DNA of 41,302 nt from Thermoplasmatales archaeon SW_10_69_26 (GCA_003009755.1 PXUB01000048.1:1-41302), one strand, 5' to 3'; counted from the first letter of the stretch, positions 30,285-40,108 are shown. The notes: a model not told the origin generated them from the sequence alone. Program-made: numbers and translations.

Positions 30285-32614
30285 AGCCGGCCCCCCGATA
30301 CGGATTCCTCGCCCTCGCGACGGTGGTCGGCCTCCTGGCCGTGACCGCCACCGCCAGCGCGGCCCCGCCCGAACAGGCCGACTGGGGCACGCTCACGCTC
30401 GAGGGCGACCCGGTCGACGCCGGCTTCCTCGACGATGGGCTCGTCTACGCGACCACCGCGGCCGGACCCGCCGGCACCGCCGAAACCACCTGCACCACCG
30501 ACACCGGCGACGCCGACCTCTTCCTCGTGTCCTTCCCCGAGGAACCCGGCTGTCTCGACGCGATCGACGCTCCCGGGACTGCCGACGGCGTGCAAGCCCT
30601 GGCCACCGCCGAACGCGGTGACCTGGCGCTGGTCGCCCTCCCGGGCGACACCCAGCTGTCCGGCCCCAACCTCGTCATGTACGAACGCTCGGACGAGAAC
30701 CTCACCGAGCGATGGACCGAGACCGTCGACGGACGCATCCTCGCCGTCGAGATGGACGCCGAGGGCCAACGTGGCGCCGTCGCCGTCCGCACCGCAGACG
30801 GCAACCATCGCCTGATCGTCGTCTCCGCCGGCGGCGACCGCCAACACGAGGCCTCGCTGCCCGGCCACCCCCGCGATCTCGGCTTCTCCGACTCGGCCCG
30901 CTTCCTCGCGGCCGGCGGGAACACCACCGACGACGACCGGACGGTGGGATGGGTGAACCTCTACGACCTCGCCTCCGAGAACGACGAACCGGTGATCGAA
31001 CGCACCATCCCCCGATCGCGGGCCGGCATCGTGACCTCGACCGCCCTCACCGACGAGGGTCAGCTGTACGTCGGCCTGCTCGACGGGACGGCCCGCCTCG
31101 AACGCCAGGACGGCTTCAGCGAGGTCTCCGTCGGCACCGACCCGGCCCACGTCGACGTCGACGCCGACGGTGACGTCGCGTTCGCCGCCGCCGGCAACAC
31201 GACGGCGCGCCTGGCGTCGGGCCAGGACCGACTCGAAGCGAGCTGGTTCGCCACCGTCAACGGGACGAGCCAGGACGCGATCGTCCGACCCCCGCACCTC
31301 TTCGCCGTCGCCGAGACCGTCGACGGCTTCGGACCGAACGGCGACCGGCTTTGGGAGATGCGCGCCGGCCCCGTCGTCTCGTTCAACGCGACCGGTCTCG
31401 GCGCGGCGATCGCAACCGAGGCCGACGAGGGCGGGCCCAGCGGGACCCAAACGTCGGTCCTCGAAGGCCGGGTCCTCCACCGCGAGGTCTCCCTCGAGGC
31501 CGACGCCGTCACCGTCTCCCCGGGCAGCATCGTCCGATCCAACACCACCCTCGCCAACACCGGGGCCGCGATCGTGAACGTCACGCCCACGGCCACCGAC
31601 CAGGGCCTGCGCGTGCACACCGAGCCCGCCAGCCTGGATCTGCTACCCGGCACCGACACCGACACCGCGCTCGTGGTCGACGCCCGCCCGGACGCCGCGG
31701 CCGGCCAGCGATCGGTCCCCGTCGACCTGCAAGCCCGCCCCAGCGCCGACGGGAACGCGACGCTCGCCGTCAACGTCACCTCGGCCCCCAACGTCACCGT
31801 CGGGCTCGCCGGCGGCGAGGTCGCCGACCGCACCGTCACGCAGGGACAGACGGTGACCCTCCGTCTGGACCTGAAGAACCGCGGCAACGCGGAGACCGAC
31901 GTCGAACTCGACCTCCAGCAAACCGTGGACCGGAACTGGGCCTTCCGCGTGCAACCCGACGACACCGTGAGGGTCCCCGCCGGCGCAGCCACGACCGCTC
32001 GCGTCGCGATCGACGTCCCGCCCGGGGCCGAGAACGGAACCGAGAACCGCATCCTCGTGCAGGGGACGAGCCAGGACCGCGTCTCCTCCCTCCAGGTCAA
32101 CCTCACCGTCAACCCGTTCGAGGTCATCCGCCTGCGGCCCGATCAGATCAGTCAGGAGATGGCTCCCGGCGAGACGCGAGCCTACGACGTCACCGTCGAG
32201 AACCTCGGCAGTGTCGACGCCGTGACCGACCTCAGCGTCCGCGCCATCGATAGCGAGGGCGAGCCCTGCGTCCCGACCGTGTGGGGCCTCACCCTGGGCG
32301 CCTCCCAGGTCAACGTGCCCTCCCGCGGCAGCCAACCGGTCCGGGTCGAGATCACGGCCCCGGCCGAGATCCCGGTCCCCGAGGTCGAGAACGGGACCGC
32401 CGGCTGCACCGACGACGCCCAACGACCGAGACTCCGCGTCGAGCTGCACGGCATCTCGCAAGGCGGCTCCGAGGATCGCAGCCTCCTGTTCGCCAACGCC
32501 GACCCGAACCTCGCCGAGGAGCCCGAGACCAACGACCAACCCGCCCCCGGCCTGGCCGTGCTCGCCGGGGTCCTCACCCTCACAGCGACCGCTTCCCGGG
32601 GGGCGAAGCCATGA
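30281..32614 (+). CDS. Paralogous beta-propeller plus NEW3-like surface protein
   Basis: A 777-residue protein with the same plan as the previous one. It has a signal peptide (1-27, ATASAAPP), a propeller-like region to about 400 (VRTADGNHRLIVVSAGGD, FSDSARFLAAGGNTT), and sandwich domains starting near 403, 502 and 612. The second and third contain VTQGQTVTLRLDLKNRGN and MAPGETRAYDVTVENLGS, the usual NEW3 phrase. C-terminal PAPGLAVLAGVLTLTATASRGAKP looks like a PGF-CTERM variant. The ATG lies in the upstream stop (ATGA, 30281-30284), so the pair is co-translated. One cysteine pair lies near the N-terminus (TTCTTDTG, PGCLD) and another in the last domain (GEPCVPT, TAGCTDD). Paralogy with its neighbour is judged by architecture only. 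Confidence 0.82.
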   Translation: MKPAPRYGFLALATVVGLLAVTATASAAPPEQADWGTLTLEGDPVDAGFLDDGLVYATTAAGPAGTAETTCTTDTGDADLFLVSFPEEPGCLDAIDAPGTADGVQALATAERGDLALVALPGDTQLSGPNLVMYERSDENLTERWTETVDGRILAVEMDAEGQRGAVAVRTADGNHRLIVVSAGGDRQHEASLPGHPRDLGFSDSARFLAAGGNTTDDDRTVGWVNLYDLASENDEPVIERTIPRSRAGIVTSTALTDEGQLYVGLLDGTARLERQDGFSEVSVGTDPAHVDVDADGDVAFAAAGNTTARLASGQDRLEASWFATVNGTSQDAIVRPPHLFAVAETVDGFGPNGDRLWEMRAGPVVSFNATGLGAAIATEADEGGPSGTQTSVLEGRVLHREVSLEADAVTVSPGSIVRSNTTLANTGAAIVNVTPTATDQGLRVHTEPASLDLLPGTDTDTALVVDARPDAAAGQRSVPVDLQARPSADGNATLAVNVTSAPNVTVGLAGGEVADRTVTQGQTVTLRLDLKNRGNAETDVELDLQQTVDRNWAFRVQPDDTVRVPAGAATTARVAIDVPPGAENGTENRILVQGTSQDRVSSLQVNLTVNPFEVIRLRPDQISQEMAPGETRAYDVTVENLGSVDAVTDLSVRAIDSEGEPCVPTVWGLTLGASQVNVPSRGSQPVRVEITAPAEIPVPEVENGTAGCTDDAQRPRLRVELHGISQGGSEDRSLLFANADPNLAEEPETNDQPAPGLAVLAGVLTLTATASRGAKP

Positions 32615-32617
32615 CAA

Positions 32618-32627
32618 TCTTTAAGGG
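32618..32627 (+). promoter_or_regulatory. TATA box of the 1725-residue protein
   Basis: TCTTTAAGGG would start transcription near 32649. The ATG at 32691 is preceded by the ribosome binding site GAGGTG (32678-32683), so this mRNA has a leader of about 40 bases. Confidence 0.5.
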
Positions 32628-32690
32628 AGAGCTTCGTCCCGCTCGGCTGAAGCCCCGCCCGACCGTCCCTCGAAGAGACGAGGTGTTCCG

Positions 32691-35600
32691 ATGACACGAA
32701 CCAACCCGCGCCTGGCCCTGCTGTTGACGATCGTCCTCGCCGTCAGCGGTGTCGCACTCTTCGCCGCGAACGTCGGCGGTCAATCCTCCGACACCGTGCC
32801 CGTGGACTTCCAGTCCTCGGGCCTCGGGAAGACGGCACTGCACTTCGACCGCGAAGGCGGCGGAGCCGACTGCACGCCGACCGCCGAGCCCATCGACGCC
32901 GGTGGTGAGGAAGAGGCTGACGTCAACCCGCTCTGTCAGCTCCGCATCCAACCGCCCGGGGACCAAGGCTCCCCGGACAGCGAGCGCCGCAGCGTCCAAT
33001 CCGGGGACCCCAGCGGCGAGGCCGGGGCCGAGGCCGAGGATCCGATCCGATTCGCGCTCGACGCCGACCCTGACGACGGCTTCTCGCCGGACCGCATCCC
33101 CGATGGAGCCGCGTTCAACTTCTCCATCCGATCGACCGCTTCCTCCCTGACGACCGTCTTCTACTACTCCTCCGACGCCGTGTGCCAGGAGGGGGTTCCC
33201 TTCGGCGCCGGCGAACAGCAACCGATCGACTTCGTCGTCCGCTACCACAAGGTCACCGAGGACGAGCTCCAGAACGACGAAGCCAGCTTCGAGGATCCCT
33301 TCGCCTCGACGTCGAAGACCGTGTGCGGCAACGGCGCCTCCCAGATCTCCGCCGCCAACGCCGACCGCGTCTCCGTTGACACCACCCTCGATCAACCGGT
33401 CTCGTTCGCGCAGGACGAGGCGATCGTCACCGAGATCGTGGCCGTCAACTCCGACGCCGACGACCAGAACTTCGAGTGGGAGATGTACTTCGGTGACCGC
33501 GACTACGATACCCGTACCGAGGTCCGCTCGCCCGAGTCCGTCCAACACGCCGTCTGGGCGGCCGACCGCACGGGCACCGTGAGGGACAACTTCGACCCCG
33601 ACAGCCCCGACGGCCTGGTCCCGCACCTCGCGCTGCGGAGCCCCTTCGGCAGCGACGCCATCCTCAGCGGCGTCTACGACGCCCAGATCCGCGACCCCGA
33701 GGGAGACCTCGTGGACCTCGTCACCGACGACGAGGACACGACGACCGCCCTCGGCCTGACCGAGAAGGAGGACCTCACGATCCGCGGCGGCGCACAGAAG
33801 ATCTTCGAGATCGAGACCCCCGAAGATCAGACCCAGCCCTGGGACTACCCCTCCGACGTCCAACCCGGCGCCTACACCATCGAGATCGAGGGCGAGGTCA
33901 TCCAGGACACCGACAAGACGTTCACCCGCTCCGTCGCCATGGGCGCCTTCGCGTTCGATCTGGCGCCCGAGGACGGCGAGAGCACCGATCACCGTCTCAA
34001 GCAGGGCAGCTCGACGACCTACCTGCTCGAGGTCGCCAACCGCGGCACCGAGTCCGACAGCTACGCGATCGACGCCTCCTTCGAGTTCAGCGAGGGCGGC
34101 GACACGTGGGCCGTCGACCTCGTCGGCGTCGACCAGAACGACCGCGTCACCGTCGACGGTGGCGACGTCGCGCTGCTCCGCGTCACGATCACGCCGCCCG
34201 ACGGCGTCTCGCTGGGCGATCGCGCCCGCGTGCTCGTCACTGCCGACAGCACGACCAGCGACGCCCAACAGAACGTGACGCTCGAAGCCCAGGTCACCGA
34301 CCGCACCGTCCGCGACGTCGGCGGCTTCGCGCTCTCCGACGAGGACAACCGCAAGCAGATCCGCGTCGGCCAGACCACGAGCCTGCGCGCGTTCGCCTGG
34401 AACCAGGGCACCGCCCAGGACGGCATCAGCGTGCAGGTCGATCAGAACTCCACGCCCGAGGAGTTCGACGTCTCCGTGCCCCAGGCCGCCGTGACGGGCG
34501 TCTCGCCCGGGAACGTCGGCTCGTTCACGATCGACGTCACCCCCTCGGACGTGCAGGAGGGCGACGAACACACCTTCGACGTCGAGGTGCAAAGCCGCGC
34601 CGAACCGCAAGCCGTCGACACGTTCACCGTCCACACCATCGTCACGGCCGAACGCTCCGTCGAGATCGTCGGCCTGGACCACCAGAACGACGAGTCCCTC
34701 GACAGCCTCCGCTTCTCGCGGTTCAACCGCAGCAACGAGGACGTGAACGGCGACGAGCGATCCGGCTACTGCGAGCCGGGGGTCCGCGACGAGGTCCAAC
34801 GGCCCGACGAGTGCGACGAGTTCCACAACTTCACCTACCACCGGGCCGTCGTGACCAACACCGGCGACCAGCCGGAGGTCGTCGACCTCTCGCTGCTGCC
34901 CGAGGACGGCCGCACCGAGTCGATCCCGAGCCCCAACGACTGCCAGCCGCTGCTCGACACCCGCATCCAGCGCATGGAGGAGGACCGCGGCATCGACCCG
35001 GTCGCCATCGTCGACGGCATCGACACCGACGCCCCGGGCACCGAGTCCACCGTATCCGACGTCCAGCTCGACCCCGGTGAGAGCCAGGTCGTCTACCTCC
35101 GCCTGGGCTACGACGGCAAGACGTCGATCTGGGAGGATCTCGGCGAGTTCAGCGAGTGCAGTCAGGAGAGCTTCCACGCGACGATCCTCGCCTCGCTCGA
35201 CAACGGCGAGACCAAGACCCTGTCCACCGAGACGCGGTTCCCCTACGAGAACACGCAGGACATGGACGAGGACGCGCAAGCGCGCCTCGCGCTGCTCGAC
35301 AGCTTCACCCGCGAAGACGGCACCGTGGCCGAGCTGCCCGGACGCACCGGGCTCGAGCTCGGCGAGACGACGACGATCAACTTCACCCTCTCGCTCCAGC
35401 AGGGCCACCACGACCAAGCCCAGGTGGAGCTCGCCAACGACAACGAGATCCAGGACCTCCTGGCGGACGGGTGGGAGATCCGGCTCGACGGCGTCGACGT
35501 GCCGGTCGACCGCGAAGGCCCCCGCGAGATCACCGTACCGGGCGACGTCGCTTTCGCGGACAACGACTCCGCCGAGCGATCCGTCGGGTACGTCAGCGGC

Positions 35601-37868
35601 GGCGATGTCACGCTCGGTCTCGAGCTGACGCCCCCCGAAAGCGGTGCCCAGGAGAACGAGCGGTTCGGGTTCACCGTGCTCGCCAAGTCCGACGAGGTAC
35701 CCGACGAGGACGACTCGATCGGCATCGCCACCCAGATCGGACGGACCTTCGGCTTCGAGCTCGACCGCGGCACGCAGACGATCCGCGCCCACCCCGGTGA
35801 CGAGGTCGCCTTCGGGCTCGCGATCGCCAACTCCGGCGCCACGCGCGACGGCTTCGCCGTCGAAACGTCCAGCGACAACGCCGACCCGACCGCGCAACCC
35901 GACAGCCCGACGATCTCCTCGACCTCCGAGAAGACCAGCTCGATCCGCGTCGACGTGCCCACGAGCGCCCAAGCCCGCAACAGCATCGACCTCTCCGCGT
36001 CCGTCAGTGCCGAACGCGGCACCCCAAGCGACCCCAGCGACGACCTCGGGCCCAAGACCGCCGACTACACGATCAACGTGGTCGAGGCCAAGCAGCTGAC
36101 CATGGAGGCCGAACGCTCGATCGCCAGCGTCTCCCCCGGCGGGCAGACCGCGCTGAACTTCTCGATCACCAACCAGGGCTCCACGACGAAGGAGCTGCAG
36201 ATCACCCAGCCCGTGGGCCCCAGGGACTGGGACACCTCGCTGCGGACCGCCGACGGCGAACCCAGCCCGGACAACGTGACGATCGGTCCCGAGGAGACGA
36301 TCACGCAGACCGTGCTCGTCGAGGCCCCGTCCTCGGTCACGGAGGGCTCGACGTACCCGTTCGTGATCGAGGCGACCAACCTCGACGACAACGACGAGTT
36401 CGCCGTCGCCCGCGCCGAAGCGATCGCGCAGGGCGAGACGGCGATCGCCCTCGAGATCGACCGGAACCAAACCGAGGTCGTGGACGCCGGCGAGACGACG
36501 GAGTTCCCGATCCTCGTCCGCAACCCCGGCACAAGCCCGACCAGCTACAAGCTGGGCGCCACCTTCGAGTCCGAGGACTGGATCGCCCAGTTCGTCGACG
36601 CCAGCAGCGGCACCGTGCTCGGCAACGACACGATCAACGTCCCCGAGGACGAGTTCCGCCGCGTCGTCGTCGAGGTGCAAGCCCCCAACGACGCCGAGCA
36701 AGGCCACGTCGAGACGATCGACGTCGGCGCGTTCGCGCGCGGCCAACGCTCCGTCGAGGACCAGGTGACCTTGACCGCCGAGATCCACCGCTACGGTGTC
36801 GAGATCGACGTCACCGGCGCCCAAGCCAAGGACGTGGCGCCCGGGGACGCGACCACCTTCCAGGTGGACCTCACGAACACCGGCAACGGCGAGGACCAGA
36901 TCCAGCTCGCCTTCGACGAACCCGAGGGCCAGGACGCCGGCTACGAGGTCACCAGCTCGCTCACCGACGACACCACGCCGACCCTCGAGGCCGGCGAGAC
37001 GCTGGAGAACGTGACCGTCGAGGTCCACATCCCCAGCCCCAACCCCGAGGACGCCCCGGTCGCCCGCGAGGGCGGCGTCACGACGCTGATCGAGGCCCGA
37101 TCCAGCGTCGACGGCTCCGGCGGGAACGTGCCCACCTCGACCGCCGAGGTCACGACCCGCCTCGTCGACTACGTGCTCGACGATATCGACGGCGACAGCG
37201 CCTTCGAGGTCGCGCTCGACCTCAACCGTGATCTGAGCGACGGGTACGAGATCTTCCGCGATCAGGACACCCAGCTCATCGAGCGCGGCGAGCTGAACGC
37301 GACCCAGAGCACGGCCTCGTCCAGCCTGTACGTCATCGACGGTGACGACGACGGGCGCGCCGAGCACGTCATCGACACCGACGACGACGGCGTCGGGAAC
37401 GTCTACTTCGACCCCGACCGTGCTCGGACGTTCGACATCCCGTTCACGTTCGACGCCACCGGTGACGCGCAAAGCGAGCACCCGATCGACGTGGACTTCG
37501 ACGGCGTCATCGACCGCGTGTTCGACCCCGCCAACGAGGAGCTGCGCAAGACCGCGAACCTGGACCTCAGCGGGGACGGGCGAGCCGACGTGCTCGTGGA
37601 CACGAACGGCGACACCCGGTTCGACAAGTACGTCAACCCGCACCGGGACCCGGTCGTGGTCACCGAGGTCGAACGCGACGGGGATCTGTACAAGGTCGAC
37701 ACCGACGGCAGCGGCCAGATCGACACGCACTACGACGTGTCCACGCAGAGCGTGCAGGACGCCGAGACCGCGAACCTGCAGACCTTCCTCGGCTCGTACT
37801 GGTACGTGATCGTGGCGTTCCTGGCCGTCGTGGTCGCCTTCGGCGTGATCTTCTACCGTCGACTGTGA
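32691..37868 (+). CDS. Giant multi-domain surface protein with Ca-loop repeats
   Basis: A 1725-residue exported protein, the largest in the window. After a signal peptide (about 1-25) come an N-terminal region with five cysteines (about 30-240) and then a long series of NEW3/CARDB-like sandwiches. Each begins with a phrase such as LKQGSSTTYLLEVANRGTES, VSPGGQTALNFSITNQGSTT, VDAGETTEFPILVRNPGTSP or VAPGDATTFQVDLTNTGNGE. From about 1493 to 1690 there is a run of Asp/Gly-rich loops (DGDDDGRAEHV, DTDDDGVGNV, DVDFDGVIDR, DLSGDGRADV, DTNGDTRFD, DTDGSGQID), likely calcium-binding. The end is a helix (about 1703-1722) and RRL, with no PGF motif. It probably spans or decorates the cell envelope. Function unknown; it follows the two propeller proteins. 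Confidence 0.82.
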   Translation: MTRTNPRLALLLTIVLAVSGVALFAANVGGQSSDTVPVDFQSSGLGKTALHFDREGGGADCTPTAEPIDAGGEEEADVNPLCQLRIQPPGDQGSPDSERRSVQSGDPSGEAGAEAEDPIRFALDADPDDGFSPDRIPDGAAFNFSIRSTASSLTTVFYYSSDAVCQEGVPFGAGEQQPIDFVVRYHKVTEDELQNDEASFEDPFASTSKTVCGNGASQISAANADRVSVDTTLDQPVSFAQDEAIVTEIVAVNSDADDQNFEWEMYFGDRDYDTRTEVRSPESVQHAVWAADRTGTVRDNFDPDSPDGLVPHLALRSPFGSDAILSGVYDAQIRDPEGDLVDLVTDDEDTTTALGLTEKEDLTIRGGAQKIFEIETPEDQTQPWDYPSDVQPGAYTIEIEGEVIQDTDKTFTRSVAMGAFAFDLAPEDGESTDHRLKQGSSTTYLLEVANRGTESDSYAIDASFEFSEGGDTWAVDLVGVDQNDRVTVDGGDVALLRVTITPPDGVSLGDRARVLVTADSTTSDAQQNVTLEAQVTDRTVRDVGGFALSDEDNRKQIRVGQTTSLRAFAWNQGTAQDGISVQVDQNSTPEEFDVSVPQAAVTGVSPGNVGSFTIDVTPSDVQEGDEHTFDVEVQSRAEPQAVDTFTVHTIVTAERSVEIVGLDHQNDESLDSLRFSRFNRSNEDVNGDERSGYCEPGVRDEVQRPDECDEFHNFTYHRAVVTNTGDQPEVVDLSLLPEDGRTESIPSPNDCQPLLDTRIQRMEEDRGIDPVAIVDGIDTDAPGTESTVSDVQLDPGESQVVYLRLGYDGKTSIWEDLGEFSECSQESFHATILASLDNGETKTLSTETRFPYENTQDMDEDAQARLALLDSFTREDGTVAELPGRTGLELGETTTINFTLSLQQGHHDQAQVELANDNEIQDLLADGWEIRLDGVDVPVDREGPREITVPGDVAFADNDSAERSVGYVSGGDVTLGLELTPPESGAQENERFGFTVLAKSDEVPDEDDSIGIATQIGRTFGFELDRGTQTIRAHPGDEVAFGLAIANSGATRDGFAVETSSDNADPTAQPDSPTISSTSEKTSSIRVDVPTSAQARNSIDLSASVSAERGTPSDPSDDLGPKTADYTINVVEAKQLTMEAERSIASVSPGGQTALNFSITNQGSTTKELQITQPVGPRDWDTSLRTADGEPSPDNVTIGPEETITQTVLVEAPSSVTEGSTYPFVIEATNLDDNDEFAVARAEAIAQGETAIALEIDRNQTEVVDAGETTEFPILVRNPGTSPTSYKLGATFESEDWIAQFVDASSGTVLGNDTINVPEDEFRRVVVEVQAPNDAEQGHVETIDVGAFARGQRSVEDQVTLTAEIHRYGVEIDVTGAQAKDVAPGDATTFQVDLTNTGNGEDQIQLAFDEPEGQDAGYEVTSSLTDDTTPTLEAGETLENVTVEVHIPSPNPEDAPVAREGGVTTLIEARSSVDGSGGNVPTSTAEVTTRLVDYVLDDIDGDSAFEVALDLNRDLSDGYEIFRDQDTQLIERGELNATQSTASSSLYVIDGDDDGRAEHVIDTDDDGVGNVYFDPDRARTFDIPFTFDATGDAQSEHPIDVDFDGVIDRVFDPANEELRKTANLDLSGDGRADVLVDTNGDTRFDKYVNPHRDPVVVTEVERDGDLYKVDTDGSGQIDTHYDVSTQSVQDAETANLQTFLGSYWYVIVAFLAVVVAFGVIFYRRL

Positions 37869-37872
37869 CACG

Positions 37873-39117
37873 ATGCAGGGGACGTTCCTCGGAGGCGCCG
37901 GGGAGGTCGGCCGCCTGGGCCTGGTCCTGGGCCGAGCCGGCTCCCGGCTGCTGCTGGACTACGGGCTCGCGCCGGAGGACCCACCCCAGTACCCCAAACC
38001 GGCCCCCCCGGTCTCGGCCGCGCTCGTCACCCACGCCCACCTCGACCACGCCGGCATGATGCCGGCGATCGCCCACGAGTCCCCGGCCCCGATCTACGGG
38101 TCCGGGCCCACCCTGGACACGGCCGAGCTGCTGTGCCAGGACTGCCTCAAGGTGCACCGCATCGAGGGCTATGGCACCCCCTACAAGGACGTCGCCGTCG
38201 ACCAGATGGCGGCCGATGCCCGCCCGATCCGGATGCGCAGCCCGTTCACCGTCGAGGACTGGGAGATCCAGGCCGAAAACGCCGGCCACATCCCCGGCTC
38301 GTGCATGTACCGCCTGCAGGCCGGCGGCTCCAGCCTGATGTTCACCGGCGACCTGAACACGACGGAGAGCCAGCTCGTCGACCCGGCCGAACCGATCGCC
38401 TGCGACACGCTGATCATGGAGGGCACCTACGCCGGTCGCGAGCACCCGCCCCGCCGCCAGACCGAGAACGAGTTCACACAGGCCGTGCGAGCCACGGTCG
38501 AGGCCGGCGGCACCTGCGTCATCCCCGCCTTCGCCGTCGGGCGCACGCAAGAGGTGCTGCTCGTGCTCGACGAGATGGACATCGACCGCCCGGTGTACAT
38601 CGACGGGATGGGCGCCCGCGTCACCGAGCTGTTCCTGCGCCACCCGTACTTCCTCAAAGACGCCGACCGCCTGGAACGCGTCTACAACGACGCCCACCGC
38701 ATCCGCGGCCACCGCATGCGCCAGCAGGCGACCGAGCCCGGCAACATCGTGGTCACGACGAGCGGCATGGTCGAGGGCGGCCCGGTCATCACGCACCTCA
38801 AGCACACCCACGACGACCCGAACAACAGCGTGCTGCTCACCGGTTACCAGGTCGAGGGCACCGGCGGCCGCCGCCTGCTCGACGAGCACCGCGTCGACCT
38901 CGACGGCGAGGTCGTCAACGTGAACGCCACGGTCGACCACTTCGACTTCAGCGGGCACGCCGGCCACAGCGAGCTCGTGGACTTCGCCGAGGGCTGCCGC
39001 CCGGAGACGATCGTGCTCTGCCACAGCGACGAGCCCGAGCTCCTCGTCGACGATCTGGAAAGCGTCGCCGAGCGCGTGATCGCGCCGAACACCGGCGAGG
39101 TCTTCACCGTGCCGTGA
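37873..39117 (+). CDS. Beta-CASP metallo-beta-lactamase RNase (CPSF2/RNase J-like)
   Basis: Zinc-dependent nuclease of the beta-CASP family, cytoplasmic, 414 residues. The metal site is HAHLDHAG (His54, His56, Asp58, His59), with His139 in GHIPGS, Asp160 in TGDLN, and late histidines in SGHAGHSEL (His362 region) and LCHSDEPE. The beta-CASP insert is about 190-330 (FAVGRTQEVLLVLDEM, TTSGMVEGGPVITHL). It lacks the N-terminal KH domains of archaeal aCPSF1, so it resembles aCPSF2 or a short aRNase J; which of these cannot be decided by eye. The start lies four bases after the preceding stop, so it may be co-transcribed with the surface protein, although their functions look unrelated. Confidence 0.9.
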   Translation: MQGTFLGGAGEVGRLGLVLGRAGSRLLLDYGLAPEDPPQYPKPAPPVSAALVTHAHLDHAGMMPAIAHESPAPIYGSGPTLDTAELLCQDCLKVHRIEGYGTPYKDVAVDQMAADARPIRMRSPFTVEDWEIQAENAGHIPGSCMYRLQAGGSSLMFTGDLNTTESQLVDPAEPIACDTLIMEGTYAGREHPPRRQTENEFTQAVRATVEAGGTCVIPAFAVGRTQEVLLVLDEMDIDRPVYIDGMGARVTELFLRHPYFLKDADRLERVYNDAHRIRGHRMRQQATEPGNIVVTTSGMVEGGPVITHLKHTHDDPNNSVLLTGYQVEGTGGRRLLDEHRVDLDGEVVNVNATVDHFDFSGHAGHSELVDFAEGCRPETIVLCHSDEPELLVDDLESVAERVIAPNTGEVFTVP

Positions 39118-39225
39118 CGGTCGGGACGTCCACTGGCGGACAGTCAAGCCATCGTACGGCAAAACATACAACGGGAGGGGAACTCATACACGGGTTGATG
39201 ATCCCGACGAACGGGAGGCTCTCCG

Positions 39226-39825
39226 GTGACGGATCCTGACGCAGACCCCGGGGGCTGTTGCCCCCGGGTCCTTCCGTTCTTCGTGGTCGCCGCCGTCGTC
39301 CTGCTGACCGCCGGCTGCCTCAGCGGCGGTCCATCGAGCCCTTCGAACGCGTCCGAGGACGTCGGTCCCACGAGCGATTCCCCGTCGACGGCCCACGCCG
39401 AGCCGACGAAGATCGTCGATATTCACAACGACGACGAAGCCAAGGAAGCGGACGTGGCTTGCCTCGCCGGGGGTGCTCCGAGCTTGCCTCGGGAATCCGG
39501 CGCCTACGTTGCCGCCGGTACCTCGCAACTGCGGGTCGAGGTTTCCCTGGCTCTCACGTACACGTCCACCCAGGTCGGCTACGTGCTCGACAGCAACGCG
39601 GCCGACCACGCCGACGACAACAACCGATCGATCACGTGGCTCACCCAGGTCGGGCCCGGCGAGGAGGCCACGTTCACGGTGAACGTCTCCAGCGACCAGT
39701 TGGAGGAACCAGGCGAGAACCGCTGGACGTTCTATCAACGGATGCAGCCGCCCGGTGTGGACGACGTGTGCTACACCGGTGGGGGGATGGGGGAGAAGGA
39801 CACCGTGATCGAGGCGGTGCCCTGA
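39226..39825 (+). CDS. Small lipoprotein of unknown function
   Basis: A 199-residue protein with a signal sequence and lipobox LTAGC (Cys31), so lipid-anchored. A Ser/Pro/Asn-rich linker (32-60) leads to a beta-rich domain with KIVDIHNDDEAKEADVACLA, VGYVLDSNAADHADDNNRSI and TFTVNVSSDQLEEPGENRWTF. Two late cysteines (VACLAGG, DVCYTGG) could pair. The GTG start is supported by GGGAGG (39213-39218) seven bases upstream. Codons 7-15 encode a strong RNA hairpin (see the separate entry). Third codon positions are less GC-biased than in the housekeeping genes. Upstream, 39161-39192 has two copies of a CATACA(A)CGGG phrase and AT-rich text that may hold its promoter. No family recognised. Confidence 0.7.
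   Translation: MTDPDADPGGCCPRVLPFFVVAAVVLLTAGCLSGGPSSPSNASEDVGPTSDSPSTAHAEPTKIVDIHNDDEAKEADVACLAGGAPSLPRESGAYVAAGTSQLRVEVSLALTYTSTQVGYVLDSNAADHADDNNRSITWLTQVGPGEEATFTVNVSSDQLEEPGENRWTFYQRMQPPGVDDVCYTGGGMGEKDTVIEAVP
39244..39270 (+). promoter_or_regulatory. Very stable hairpin just inside the lipoprotein gene
   Basis: GACCCCGGGGGC (39244-39255) pairs with GCCCCCGGGTC (39260-39270) around the loop TGTT, with a single C bulged. The stem begins 18 bases after the start codon and could control translation or transcription elongation. Confidence 0.5.
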
Positions 39826-39835
39826 ACCACCCGGC

Positions 39836-40108
39836 TTGAGCGAAGAGGAAGGCGGCGCTCGTCAGGCCGAGCTCTCCCGGCCGCGGATCGTGGACTCGAC
39901 CGTTCCCGTGGCCGGCGAGGCTGGCGGGTCGGGCCTGTTTCGGTGTCCGCGTCGCCCCGGGCGGTCGAACCCGGCCGAGGTCGAGCTCATCCCGCCCGAG
40001 CAGGGGTCCTCGCAGTCGGCCGACGCCACCGAGGGCGTCCCCGGTCCGTCCCCCCTCGCGGGCGTGTCCGCGCACGCGGGCGAAACCGTCCCCCGGGCAC
40101 GGGACTGA
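39836..40108 (+). CDS. Possible disordered 90-residue protein
   Basis: A reading frame starting with TTG eleven bases after the lipoprotein stop. It encodes a low-complexity, Pro/Ser/Glu/Gly-rich protein (SRPRIVDSTVPVAGEAGGSG, AEVELIPPEQGSSQSADATE) with no hydrophobic core. Third positions are mostly G or C, but no ribosome binding site or TATA box is visible. The fold and start are unconvincing; it may be a remnant or a chance frame in GC-rich DNA. Confidence 0.3.
   Translation: MSEEEGGARQAELSRPRIVDSTVPVAGEAGGSGLFRCPRRPGRSNPAEVELIPPEQGSSQSADATEGVPGPSPLAGVSAHAGETVPRARD

Noticed and set aside
32580-37871. A 1763-codon open frame on the minus strand opposite the giant surface protein, and similar long mirror frames elsewhere
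   Set aside because: They are the antisense of real genes; GC-biased third positions remove stops on the opposite strand. Their translations are Leu/Val/Gly/Arg-rich and lack domains, starts and promoters.
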